Source of the DNA: an uncultured bacterium
GTDB lineage: Bacteria > Patescibacteriota > Saccharimonadia > Saccharimonadales > Saccharimonadaceae
Length of the DNA: 10,324 nucleotides
NCBI GenBank assembly: GCA_937930585.1
Contig: CALHCA010000125.1
Span: 1-10,324 of the forward strand
Direction of reading: 5' to 3'
Shown here piece after piece: positions 1 to 6,263 of this stretch (positions within the stretch are counted from its first letter, which is position 1; every line of letters starts with the position of its first letter). The position numbers were made by a program, and so were the translations under genes. Under the pieces are notes generated by a model that saw only the letters and a program-made list of their open reading frames with translations, did not search any database and had not been told where the DNA came from.

Positions 1-50
1 GAGGCCTGAAGAGCCTTGTGTCCCCAGTTCAAGTCTGGGAGGAGCCACCA
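1..50 (+). tRNA. tRNA-Phe (anticodon GAA), 3' portion
   Basis: Partial tRNA cut by the window start. Visible parts are the anticodon stem 1-5/13-17 (four Watson-Crick pairs plus one G-U), the 7-nt loop 6-12 (CTGAAGA) with anticodon GAA at 8-10, the 5-nt variable loop GTGTC at 18-22, the T stem 23-27/35-39 with loop TTCAAGT, the 3' acceptor strand 40-46, discriminator A at 47 and an encoded CCA at 48-50. GAA reads Phe codons; discriminator A and the GTGTC variable loop match bacterial tRNA-Phe. The D arm and 5' acceptor strand lie outside the window. Encoded CCA means the 3' end need not be added after transcription. Confidence 0.95.
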
Positions 51-65
51 ATTTTTTGATAAATT

Positions 66-83
66 CCGCTTTTGCGGTTTTTT
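66..83 (+). terminator. Short intrinsic terminator after tRNA-Phe
   Basis: A 4-bp GC stem, CCGC (66-69) with GCGG (74-77), closes a TTTT loop and is followed by six T (78-83). The stem is short, so efficiency is uncertain. It lies 15 nt after the tRNA CCA end and before the next promoter, as a tRNA terminator should. Confidence 0.6.
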
Positions 84-113
84 ATTTTTATAAAATAAAT
101 TTTCGAAAAGCAC

Positions 114-141
114 TTGAAAAATTTAAAAACATAAGTATAAT
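114..141 (+). promoter_or_regulatory. Sigma70-type promoter for the 149-823 gene, leaderless
   Basis: The -35-like TTGAAA (114-119) and perfect -10 TATAAT (136-141) are separated by 16 bp. The ATG at 149 begins 8 nt after the last base of the -10, about where transcription should start, so the mRNA is probably leaderless. There is no room for a Shine-Dalgarno site. Confidence 0.75.
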
Positions 142-148
142 GGTAGAT

Positions 149-823
149 ATGAATAGATTCAAAAAAGGTGCAGTTAAAGGTTCAACAATCGCAATTATTC
201 TATTGAGTATTGGTTTTGCTGGTGCAGGTTCATTTGGAATTTGGGCTTATATTGAATATAACAATGTAAAAACAGATGTTGAAGGAAAAATTGACTTACA
301 AGTTGCTGAAGGAAAACGAAAACAGCAAGAAGACGATGAAAAGAAATATAATGAAGAACGCCGAAAAACCGTTAAAGAATTTCGTGCTCCAGAAGATTTA
401 GGAAAGGTAACTTTTAGTTATCCAACATTCTGGAATCAATATGTCGAATCTAACGGTTCTGATCGAAAGGGATTCTTCTCTTATTTCTATCCAGATACAG
501 TGCCACCAGTTCCAAAAGACGGCAAAGATACTCAGCGTTTCGGTTTGCGCGTAGCTATTTATGAAAAGAGTGTGGACGAAGTTCTTAAAGAATTTAACGA
601 AGCCATTAAAAAAGGTGAGCTTTCTTCTGAAGCTGTAACGGTTAACGGATATCCAGCAACAAAAATTGCAGGATTATTCCCTGGGCCGGAGAAGAATAAT
701 CGAATTCGTGGAACAGCTTATTATTTTAAATTGAACAGCAAAACTTTGATGATTCGAACTGATGCTGACACTTACAACAACGTCTTGAACGAAAATGTTT
801 TAAGCACTCTAAAAATGGATTAG
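149..823 (+). CDS. Single-pass membrane protein of unknown function
   Basis: 224-residue protein that I do not recognise by name. A short basic N-terminus (RFKKGAVKG) precedes one hydrophobic segment at about residues 12-36, followed by a charged, probably helical stretch (about 38-75, rich in K/E/Q) and a compact C-terminal domain of about 145 residues. The domain contains FSYPTFWNQY and ends LSTLKMD. That pattern resembles the PsbP-like folds often seen in membrane-anchored proteins of unknown function, but this is only inference. The hydrophobic segment probably acts as an uncleaved anchor with the domain outside the cell. The start at 149 was chosen because the -10 box occupies 136-141; an upstream TTG at 56 and the ATG at 140 lie before or inside the promoter. 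It is monocistronic and ends at TAG just before the next promoter. Confidence 0.8.
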   Translation: MNRFKKGAVKGSTIAIILLSIGFAGAGSFGIWAYIEYNNVKTDVEGKIDLQVAEGKRKQQEDDEKKYNEERRKTVKEFRAPEDLGKVTFSYPTFWNQYVESNGSDRKGFFSYFYPDTVPPVPKDGKDTQRFGLRVAIYEKSVDEVLKEFNEAIKKGELSSEAVTVNGYPATKIAGLFPGPEKNNRIRGTAYYFKLNSKTLMIRTDADTYNNVLNENVLSTLKMD

Positions 824-833
824 CTTTTAAAAA

Positions 834-849
834 TAGCAAAAATTTGCTA
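834..849. repeat. Inverted repeat overlapping the kinase promoter
   Basis: TAGCAAA (834-840) and TTTGCTA (843-849) are exact inverse copies separated by AA. The right arm runs into the -10 box TATAAT (848-853). It sits between the stop at 823 and the ATG at 860. It could be an operator, a weak AT-rich terminator of the upstream gene, or both; no strong T-run follows. Confidence 0.5.
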
Positions 850-853
850 TAAT
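846..853 (+). promoter_or_regulatory. -10 promoter element of the kinase-receiver-recO operon
   Basis: Perfect TATAAT (848-853), preceded by T-G-C (845-847) as in an extended -10. No convincing -35 is seen 16-18 bp upstream. The ATG at 860 begins 7 nt after the last base of the box, so the operon mRNA is probably leaderless. Confidence 0.7.
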
Positions 854-859
854 AAAAAT

Positions 860-1576
860 ATGGATGAGCGGGAGTTTTTAAATCTGGTAGCAAAAGAAAG
901 TAGTTTTCTTATTGCTGCTCACGAGATGAAAACCCCGCTTTCAATTATTCGCCAGCTTTCTTTAACTTTAAATGATGATGAAATTGAGCTTTCTAATTCT
1001 GAAAAAAGCCGAATTTTGCGCCAAATTGATGTCACTAGTGAAAGGGCTTTGCGACTCGTTCAAGATCTAACTAAAATTTCAAAACTTGAAGATGCAATGT
1101 TCGAGCTTGAGCCTATAAATTCGAAAAAAATATGCAATGATGTGGTTGCAGAAATTGCCGATGTTTTCAAACTTCACGGTAGAGTTATTAGGTTTAAAAA
1201 TGTTCGAAAAAATGAGTTAATCATGGCAAATTATGAATTGCTTCGTTCAATTTTGATGAACTTCTCAGATAACGCACTTTATTCTTCGAACGAAAAGAGC
1301 GAAGTTGAAATTAAAATTTCAAATATTGGTGAAAAAGTTCGAATTTCAGTTCGAGATTATGGCGAAGAATTACCGCTTTCAATTTGGCGTTCAGTTAAAA
1401 AACAGAATCATCAGCCGGTTCGAGCAAATTCTCGGCCGCAGAGTTCTGGTTTGGGTATTTTTATTGCTCAAAGTTTTGCAGCGGCAATGGGAGCAAAAAT
1501 TGGTGTCATTCGTCATCGTAATGGAAGCACTTTTTATGTTGATTTAAAGCGTTCGGGTCAGTTGAGTTTATTGTGA
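860..1576 (+). CDS. Soluble sensor histidine kinase
   Basis: 238-residue HisKA/HATPase_c kinase that would autophosphorylate on His and pass phosphate to the receiver encoded immediately downstream. The H-box is HEMKTPLS with phosphoacceptor H21, the dimerisation helices span about 10-78, the N-box is NFSDNA (N134, N138), the G1 box is DYGEELP (D166, G168) and the G2 box is SSGLGI (195-200). The G1 box is a relaxed form of DxGxG. The protein has no transmembrane segment and only about 15 residues before the H-box, so it carries no recognisable sensor domain. It must respond to a partner protein or an internal signal. The start at 860 directly follows the -10 box. The stop TGA overlaps the GTG start of the next gene (GTGA), implying translational coupling. 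The family call is firm; the signal is unknown. Confidence 0.9.
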   Translation: MDEREFLNLVAKESSFLIAAHEMKTPLSIIRQLSLTLNDDEIELSNSEKSRILRQIDVTSERALRLVQDLTKISKLEDAMFELEPINSKKICNDVVAEIADVFKLHGRVIRFKNVRKNELIMANYELLRSILMNFSDNALYSSNEKSEVEIKISNIGEKVRISVRDYGEELPLSIWRSVKKQNHQPVRANSRPQSSGLGIFIAQSFAAAMGAKIGVIRHRNGSTFYVDLKRSGQLSLL

Positions 1577-1938
1577 AAAAAATTTTAATTATTGAAGATA
1601 ATACAATCTTGGCAGATAATTTTGAAATAATTTTGCGTTCAAATTTTTTAATTTCAAAAGTTAATTCTGCGCAAAAAGCAATCTTAGAGATTGATAGAAG
1701 TTTTCCAGACTTAATTTTTCTTGATATTTTGCTTGAAGGTCATTCGGCTTTTGCTCTTTTAAATGAGTTGCAGAGCTATGCCGATACGGCAAAAATTCCA
1801 GTAGTGATTTGTTCAGATTTAGCAAGCGAAATAGATTTCGAAAGTTTAAAATTGTTTAATGTTCGTCATATTTTTGATAAATCGCAGGTTTCACCAAAAG
1901 AAATTCGCACAAAAATCAAGGAGATTTTAGATGAATAA
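1573..1938 (+). CDS. Stand-alone response regulator receiver domain
   Basis: 121-residue CheY-type receiver with no DNA-binding or enzymatic output domain. The acidic pair is E8-D9, the phosphoacceptor is D51 in FLDILL, the switch Ser is S81 (VVICSDL) and the conserved Lys is K103 (FDKS), so all catalytic positions of the family are present. It starts with GTG, overlapping the kinase stop by 4 nt, and has no clear ribosome-binding site, so it is probably translated by coupling. Its 3' end overlaps the recO start by 8 nt. It most likely receives phosphate from the adjacent kinase and acts by protein-protein contact or as a phosphorelay intermediate. The target is not visible in the window. Confidence 0.9.
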   Translation: MKKILIIEDNTILADNFEIILRSNFLISKVNSAQKAILEIDRSFPDLIFLDILLEGHSAFALLNELQSYADTAKIPVVICSDLASEIDFESLKLFNVRHIFDKSQVSPKEIRTKIKEILDE

Positions 1939-2602
1939 TTCACGCAAAAAAACTCTGGCTATAGTTTTGCGGCGAACTGATTTCGGTGAGGCCGACCGAA
2001 TTGTGAATTTATTAACTCCAAATGGCAAGCAGGTGGCAATTGCGCGCGGCGTTCGAAAACCAAAATCAAAGCTTGCTGGAGGAATTGAGTTCTTTTCGCT
2101 AAATGAAGTGGTTTTAATTGAGGGGAAAAGTGAAATGAAAACGCTTTCTTCAGCGCGAATGTGTGAGTTTTTTGGTGAAATTTTGAAAGATTTTGAAAGA
2201 ACTGATTTTGCCTACCAAGCAATTAAAAAGGTTTCGAATCTTTGCGAGCATATTGAATCGGCTGATTTTTTCGAAATTTTGTTAAAAGTCTTTCGCAGTT
2301 TGAATGATTTTGAAATCAGCTTAGATTTGGTTCAAAAATGGTTTATTATTAAAATTGCAGAATTTTCTGGCGATGAAATTAATCTTGAAACAGATAAAAA
2401 CGGCAACAAATTGCAAGAAAATTTAAGGTATGATTTTGATTTCTATGATAAGGTTTTTGTGGAGAGTTTTAGCGGTAAATTTGATGCAAACGATATCAAA
2501 TTTTTGCGATTAATGGTTTCAAGTGAGCCAAAAGTTATTTCAAAAATTAAAGGTTGTGATATTTTTTTGAACAAAATTGAAGAGATAATCCCAAGATTTT
2601 AA
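1931..2602 (+). CDS. recO: DNA repair protein RecO
   Basis: 223-residue RecO, which with RecR (and RecF) loads RecA onto SSB-coated single-stranded DNA during gap repair. The N-terminal OB-fold region (about 1-80) has the family signature around VLRRTDFGEADRIVNLLT, then GKQVAIARGVRKPKSKLAG and the following SLNEVVLIEG strand; the C-terminal part is helical. The protein is slightly shorter than the usual 240-250 residues and lacks the four-Cys zinc site of some RecO proteins (only isolated Cys are seen). AAGGAG at 1918-1923, 7 nt before the ATG, supports the start. The ATG lies inside the receiver gene (8-nt overlap), so it is the last gene of the kinase-receiver-recO operon and ends at a strong terminator. 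Confidence 0.85.
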   Translation: MNNSRKKTLAIVLRRTDFGEADRIVNLLTPNGKQVAIARGVRKPKSKLAGGIEFFSLNEVVLIEGKSEMKTLSSARMCEFFGEILKDFERTDFAYQAIKKVSNLCEHIESADFFEILLKVFRSLNDFEISLDLVQKWFIIKIAEFSGDEINLETDKNGNKLQENLRYDFDFYDKVFVESFSGKFDANDIKFLRLMVSSEPKVISKIKGCDIFLNKIEEIIPRF

Positions 2603-2627
2603 AATAGACTTTCGAAAGTCTATTTTT
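2601..2627. terminator. Perfect palindromic terminator after recO
   Basis: A 26-bp perfect palindrome (2601-2626) folds as an 11-bp stem with loop TCGA (2612-2615) and is followed by T-rich sequence; its outer A/T arms supply a T-run on both strands, so it could work in either direction. It begins within the recO stop codon and ends before the promoter at 2632. Confidence 0.85.
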
Positions 2628-2631
2628 GTTA

Positions 2632-2660
2632 TTTACTTTTAAAAAAGAAAGTGGTATAAT
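2632..2660 (+). promoter_or_regulatory. Sigma70-type promoter of the surface protein gene
   Basis: TTTACT (2632-2637), a 17-bp spacer and perfect TATAAT (2655-2660), with the extended -10 TGG immediately upstream. The predicted transcript has a leader of roughly 37 nt. AGGGAG at 2693-2698, 5 nt before the ATG, is a good ribosome-binding site, unlike at the leaderless genes in this window. Confidence 0.75.
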
Positions 2661-2703
2661 AATTTTAAGCATAAGTGTTTATATAATTAAAAAGGGAGAA
2701 AAA

Positions 2704-4011
2704 ATGAATTTTCGAAGTAAAATATCAATTTTTATTCTTGCGGCATTGTTATCGGTAGTGAGCTTCGGCTCTTCTGCTTTTGCTGCTGAGGATATTACAA
2801 GTCGGTTAAAGATTGAGCCTACGAGTATTAAGAATAGCGGGCGCGAGTGGTCTATTGATATCTCTGGCCAGAATGTTAAAGATGGTGATTGGGCAACTTT
2901 TCGTGCTGAGAATGTATCTGTGATTCCTGCAGGAAAAGTAGATCTCAAATATAAAAATGAGAAGATTGGTGAAATCTCAGTTGATAAAAAATATAGTGAT
3001 GGTCATGATTTAAACTATCAGTGGGCTCCTCGTAATGATGATAACGCCAAACCAGGAGCTATTGTTTGGCAAGGTAAAATTGTTTTTAATAAGAATATTG
3101 AAAAATATGCTAGCTTCGAAACATCTATATCTAATAATAACGCTAATTACTTTTCACTTGTAGATCGTGATGTCACCGTAGGGACTAAGATTATCGGTAC
3201 TACTACTTTAGAAGGTGATAATGTAAGACTATCAAAACAGCCATTGTTAAATATTAAAAATACTCATCTTGGAATTGGTGGAGCGCAACTTAATTCAAAC
3301 GATGGAAGCTCTGTATTTGGCCCAACTATAAACCAATCAAAGAATAACCCTATTAAGGCTGGAACTAAAATTAAAATAACCATACCTGAAGATTCTTCGC
3401 TCCGTTTCAACAATAAAACATATCCTGTTGGTTCAACTGTATGGTTTAGCAAGATACGTGAGAGTATAACTGCTTCTACTCCAGTAAATAAATATGGTGT
3501 ATATTTTGCTGGTGGTCCAGCTATGGAATTAAAAGTTATCTCTCGTTCTGAAACTGAAGTGGTTGTTGAAGCCGTCAAGGATATGGCTGCTACAGACGGA
3601 GTTTATAGAGGGTGGGTTTCTTCTGTTAAGGTAGTAGACGGGTCTGCTATTAAAGATGGAATAATTAATAATTTTAAACGCACTGTTGAATTAATTGCGC
3701 CAGATGGCAAGACTATTGATAAGAAAGATTTGAACACCGGTGCAGCGATTTTTGGCAGCAATGTAGAAACCTATGCCAAAATCCGCAAGCCAGCAAAGCC
3801 ACAAAAACCTGCTCCTGCGCCAACTCCAGCTCCAGCTCAACCGCAACCAGCTGCTGAGGCGCCAAAGGCTGAAAAACCTTCAGAAGCGAAAGTTCAAGCT
3901 CCAAACACTGGTTTCGAAAAATCTCAAAATTTCATTATTCTAGCTTTTGCTGTTTTAGGCGTAGCTACTGCCGTAGTTTTTCGCAAAAAATTAGCAAAAA
4001 TAAAAATCTAA
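2704..4011 (+). CDS. Secreted protein with PNTG-type C-terminal sorting tail
   Basis: 435-residue exported protein. The signal peptide covers residues 1-27 (basic start, hydrophobic core ILAALLSVVSF, cleavage after AFA). The body (about 28-365) looks all-beta and rich in N/T/S/K, as in Ig-like adhesin or stalk domains of Gram-positive surface proteins; no specific family is recognised. A Pro/Ala/Lys-rich linker (about 366-398) follows, then APNTGF (399-404), a hydrophobic segment (about 410-427) and the basic tail RKKLAKIKI. This order is the classic cell-wall sorting layout, with PNTG in place of the canonical LPxTG. Sortase anchoring is inferred, since no sortase is encoded here; simple membrane anchoring by the tail is the alternative. 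The start at 2704 is chosen by the ribosome-binding site and signal peptide; an upstream TTG-initiated extension would overlap the terminator and promoter. Monocistronic. Confidence 0.8.
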   Translation: MNFRSKISIFILAALLSVVSFGSSAFAAEDITSRLKIEPTSIKNSGREWSIDISGQNVKDGDWATFRAENVSVIPAGKVDLKYKNEKIGEISVDKKYSDGHDLNYQWAPRNDDNAKPGAIVWQGKIVFNKNIEKYASFETSISNNNANYFSLVDRDVTVGTKIIGTTTLEGDNVRLSKQPLLNIKNTHLGIGGAQLNSNDGSSVFGPTINQSKNNPIKAGTKIKITIPEDSSLRFNNKTYPVGSTVWFSKIRESITASTPVNKYGVYFAGGPAMELKVISRSETEVVVEAVKDMAATDGVYRGWVSSVKVVDGSAIKDGIINNFKRTVELIAPDGKTIDKKDLNTGAAIFGSNVETYAKIRKPAKPQKPAPAPTPAPAQPQPAAEAPKAEKPSEAKVQAPNTGFEKSQNFIILAFAVLGVATAVVFRKKLAKIKI

Positions 4012-4030
4012 TTTTGTAGCAATTCGAACA

Positions 4031-4059
4031 AAAAGCTCTCGAAAAACGGGAGCCTTTTT
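4031..4059 (+). terminator. Intrinsic terminator after the surface protein gene
   Basis: A 7-bp stem, 4035-4041 with 4047-4053 (one G-U pair), has an A5 loop and is followed by T5 at 4055-4059. A-run 4031-4034 can extend the stem by pairing with the T-run past a bulged C at 4054. Confidence 0.8.
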
Positions 4060-4067
4060 GATATAAT
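4059..4067 (+). promoter_or_regulatory. Extended -10 promoter of glyS, abutting the terminator
   Basis: TGATATAAT at 4059-4067 is an extended -10 with perfect TATAAT (4062-4067). The -35 position falls inside the preceding terminator hairpin and shows no good match. The predicted leader is about 19 nt and holds GGAGG at 4084-4088, 4 nt before the ATG. That leader is too short for a T-box or other riboswitch. Confidence 0.65.
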
Positions 4068-4092
4068 AGTTAAAAGGATATACGGAGGAAGA

Positions 4093-5442
4093 ATGAAGAA
4101 CGAAGACTTAATGGAAAAAATTGTTAGCCTTGCTAAACGGCGTGGTTTTATTTGGCAAGGTAGTGAAGTTTATGGTGGAATGCGAGGAACTTGGGATTAC
4201 GGCCCACTCGGGCTAGCTTTAAAGCGCAAAATCATGAACGAATGGTGGGATTTCTTTGTCGAGAATCGTGAAGATATGTTTGGTGTTGATGCTGCAATTA
4301 TCATGAATCCAAAAGTTTGGCAGGCGAGCGGCCACGCTGCAACTTTTGCCGACCCTTTAGTAGAAGACCTAAAAACGGGTGAGCGCTATCGCGCTGATCA
4401 TCTTTTAAAAGATGCTGGAATTGAAGCAGAAGGTCTTTCGAATGAAAAAATCACTGAAATTATCCGTGAGCAAGGCTTGAAATCGCCAAAAGGGAATGAA
4501 CTTAGTGAAGTTCGTAGCTTCAATATGATGTTTCAAACCAATGTTGGTGCAGTGGTGAATGAAAACTCAACTGCATATCTTCGACCAGAAACTGCTCAGG
4601 GAATTTTCACTAATTACAAAAATGTTGTTGATTCGTTCTATCCAAGCTTGCCATTTGGCCTTGCGCAACAAGGAAAAGCCTTTCGAAATGAGATTTCGCC
4701 TCGAGATTTTGTTTTTCGTTCTCGTGAGTTTGAGCAAATGGAGATTGAATATTTTGTAGATCCTGAGAATTGGGAGGCTGAATTTGAAAAATTGCTTGAT
4801 TTAGTTCGAAAATTCTTAACTGAAAAAATGGGTTTGCCACAAAGTTCTCTATATGAGCTTGAAGTTTCAGAAGAAGACCGCGCGCATTATTCGAAGCGTA
4901 CTGTTGATTTTGAGTTTAATTATCCAATTGGTAAAGAAGAGTTGATGGGAATTGCTTATCGCACTGATTTTGATCTTGCGAATATCCAGCGAGCAAGTGG
5001 CAAGAATATGGAATATACTGATAAGCAAACGCGTAAAAAGTTCATTCCTCATGTGATTGAGCCAAGTTTTGGTGTTGAGCGGCTCTTAATGGCGGTTCTT
5101 TCGAACGCTTATCGCGAAGTTGAAACTGATGGCAAAACTCGCATTTTTTTGGCATTGCCTGAAAATCTTGCTCCAACAAAAATAATTGTGGCGCCACTTC
5201 TTAAAAATAAAGAAGCTTTGGTTGAAAAAGCGCGAGAAGTTTATCTTGAACTCCGCCAAAAATATAAAAATGTTGAATTTGATTTGAGCGGAAAAGTTGG
5301 AAAAGTTTATGCCAAGGCAGACGAAATTGGTGTGCCAAAAGTTGTTGTGATTGATTTTGATACAATTGAAGGCGATGGTTTGGTGAGTGTTCGAAATCGA
5401 GATGACGCTTCGCAAATTCGCGTAAAATCGAGCGAGATTTAA
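4093..5442 (+). CDS. glyS: Glycyl-tRNA synthetase, dimeric (single-chain) type
   Basis: 449-residue class II synthetase that charges tRNA-Gly with glycine in the cytoplasm, of the alpha2 type rather than the two-gene glyQ/glyS type. The N-terminal catalytic core begins with RRGFIWQGSEVYGG and GTWDYGPLG (about 17-40, motif 1 region). LRPETAQGIF (163-172), motif 2 FRNEISPRDFVFRSREFEQ (197-215) and motif 3 EPSFGVERLL (323-332) follow. The C-terminal anticodon-binding domain spans about 358-449 (PTKIIVAPL onward). RYRADHL (99-105) is present without flanking CxxC pairs, so no zinc site is seen there. Length is slightly below the usual 460-500. The start is fixed by GGAGG 4 nt upstream. The stop overlaps the next ATG by one base (TAATG), so the two genes are translationally coupled. 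Confidence 0.95.
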   Translation: MKNEDLMEKIVSLAKRRGFIWQGSEVYGGMRGTWDYGPLGLALKRKIMNEWWDFFVENREDMFGVDAAIIMNPKVWQASGHAATFADPLVEDLKTGERYRADHLLKDAGIEAEGLSNEKITEIIREQGLKSPKGNELSEVRSFNMMFQTNVGAVVNENSTAYLRPETAQGIFTNYKNVVDSFYPSLPFGLAQQGKAFRNEISPRDFVFRSREFEQMEIEYFVDPENWEAEFEKLLDLVRKFLTEKMGLPQSSLYELEVSEEDRAHYSKRTVDFEFNYPIGKEELMGIAYRTDFDLANIQRASGKNMEYTDKQTRKKFIPHVIEPSFGVERLLMAVLSNAYREVETDGKTRIFLALPENLAPTKIIVAPLLKNKEALVEKAREVYLELRQKYKNVEFDLSGKVGKVYAKADEIGVPKVVVIDFDTIEGDGLVSVRNRDDASQIRVKSSEI

Positions 5443-6242
5443 TGAAAAAAATTAGCTCATCGCAAAACCCTTTGGTTAAAAAACTTGTTCAACTTTCGCA
5501 TAAACAAAGCTTTCGAAACAAACAGGGGCTAACAATTATTGAAGGTGTTCATTTGGCTAGCGAATGGCTTAAAGCTTTTGGCTCGCCAGAGATTTGTGTT
5601 GTCTCGAGTTCTTCTAGAAGCTTTGAAGTTGAGCAAGTGATTAAAAGGTGTGAAGAACTTGGTGTTGAAATTGTTGAGCTTGAGTCGAATATTTATACCA
5701 AAATTAGCCCCGTAATTGAAGGCGTTGGAATACTTTTTGTTGTAAAAATATCAACTTTTCAAGATGTCGATTTTCGAAAAGATACGATTTTTCTTGAAAG
5801 GATTCAAGATCCAGGTAATCTTGGCACGATTTTGCGTAGTGCGGTTGGCTTTGGTGTTGAACAAATTATTTGTTCGAAAGAAACTGTTTCGGCCTGGTCG
5901 CCAAAGGTGCTTAGATCTGGAATGGGAGCGCATTTTAAGTTAAAAATTTTTGAAAACCAAGATTTAATTTCATTAGTTGATAAAATGCAAGTTCCAGTTT
6001 TTGCCACAAGTTTGAGAGCTAAAAAATCAATTTACGATGAGGATTTCACGGCAAAAACGGCTTGGATTTTTGGCAATGAAGGCTCTGGTGTCTCGAGTGA
6101 GCTGCTTTCGAAAGTTGAAAATCAAGTAATGATTCCACAGGTTGGTGAAATTGAAAGCTTGAACGTAGCAATGGCAGCTACGGTTTGTTTGGCGGAGCAA
6201 TCCCGACAAAGGTTGGAGCGTAAGCATCTTGGCAAAATCTAA
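5442..6242 (+). CDS. SpoU/TrmH-family RNA 2'-O-methyltransferase
   Basis: 266-residue SPOUT methyltransferase, expected to transfer methyl from S-adenosylmethionine to a ribose 2'-OH in rRNA or tRNA. The N-terminal substrate-binding domain (about 1-100) contains the typical GLTIIEGVHL near residue 29. The catalytic knot domain has motif 1 IQDPGNLGTILRSA (121-134, with N126 and the conserved R132), motif 2 IFGNEGSGVS (209-218) and motif 3 IPQVGEIESLNVAMAATV (231-248). All key residues are present. The exact RNA target (for example a 23S rRNA position as for RlmB, or tRNA) cannot be told from sequence alone. The gene overlaps glyS by one base and lacks a strong ribosome-binding site, so coupling is likely. 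No terminator follows; the next promoter overlaps its 3' end. Confidence 0.92.
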   Translation: MKKISSSQNPLVKKLVQLSHKQSFRNKQGLTIIEGVHLASEWLKAFGSPEICVVSSSSRSFEVEQVIKRCEELGVEIVELESNIYTKISPVIEGVGILFVVKISTFQDVDFRKDTIFLERIQDPGNLGTILRSAVGFGVEQIICSKETVSAWSPKVLRSGMGAHFKLKIFENQDLISLVDKMQVPVFATSLRAKKSIYDEDFTAKTAWIFGNEGSGVSSELLSKVENQVMIPQVGEIESLNVAMAATVCLAEQSRQRLERKHLGKI

Positions 6243-6257
6243 ATAATATGGTATAAT
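6229..6257 (+). promoter_or_regulatory. Sigma70-type promoter of the CYTH gene, leaderless
   Basis: TTGGCA (6229-6234), a 17-bp spacer and perfect TATAAT (6252-6257) with the extended -10 TGG just upstream. The -35 lies inside the end of the methyltransferase gene. The ATG at 6264 begins 7 nt after the last base of the -10, so the mRNA is predicted to be leaderless. Confidence 0.8.
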
Positions 6258-6263
6258 CGAACC

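Noticed and set aside
1..50. Reading the leading RNA as tRNA-Leu or tRNA-Ser with a long variable arm
   Set aside because: The apparent variable arm GAGGC/GCCTT is better read as the anticodon stem: it encloses a 7-nt loop with GAA and is followed by a normal 5-nt variable loop GTGTC, all typical of tRNA-Phe.
56..148. Upstream extension of the first membrane-protein gene from TTG 56
   Set aside because: It would begin inside the tRNA terminator region and cover the promoter (TTGAAA 114, TATAAT 136); ATG 149 is correctly placed for a leaderless start.
1305..1547. Alternative-frame open stretch inside the kinase gene on the + strand
   Set aside because: It lies wholly within the kinase, whose frame carries the N, G1 and G2 boxes; the alternative product shows no domain or ribosome-binding site.
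860..1586. UGA read as glycine (alternative code of Absconditabacteria/Gracilibacteria)
   Set aside because: No complete gene contains an in-frame TGA, conserved glycines use GGN, and the kinase TGA lies in a typical GTGA stop-start overlap.
2626..2703. N-terminal extension of the surface protein from 2626
   Set aside because: The extension covers the promoter; ATG 2704 has a good ribosome-binding site and starts a typical signal peptide.
4068..4092. T-box or glycine riboswitch controlling glyS
   Set aside because: The leader after the -10 box is only about 19 nt and is filled by the ribosome-binding site, with no room for such a structure.
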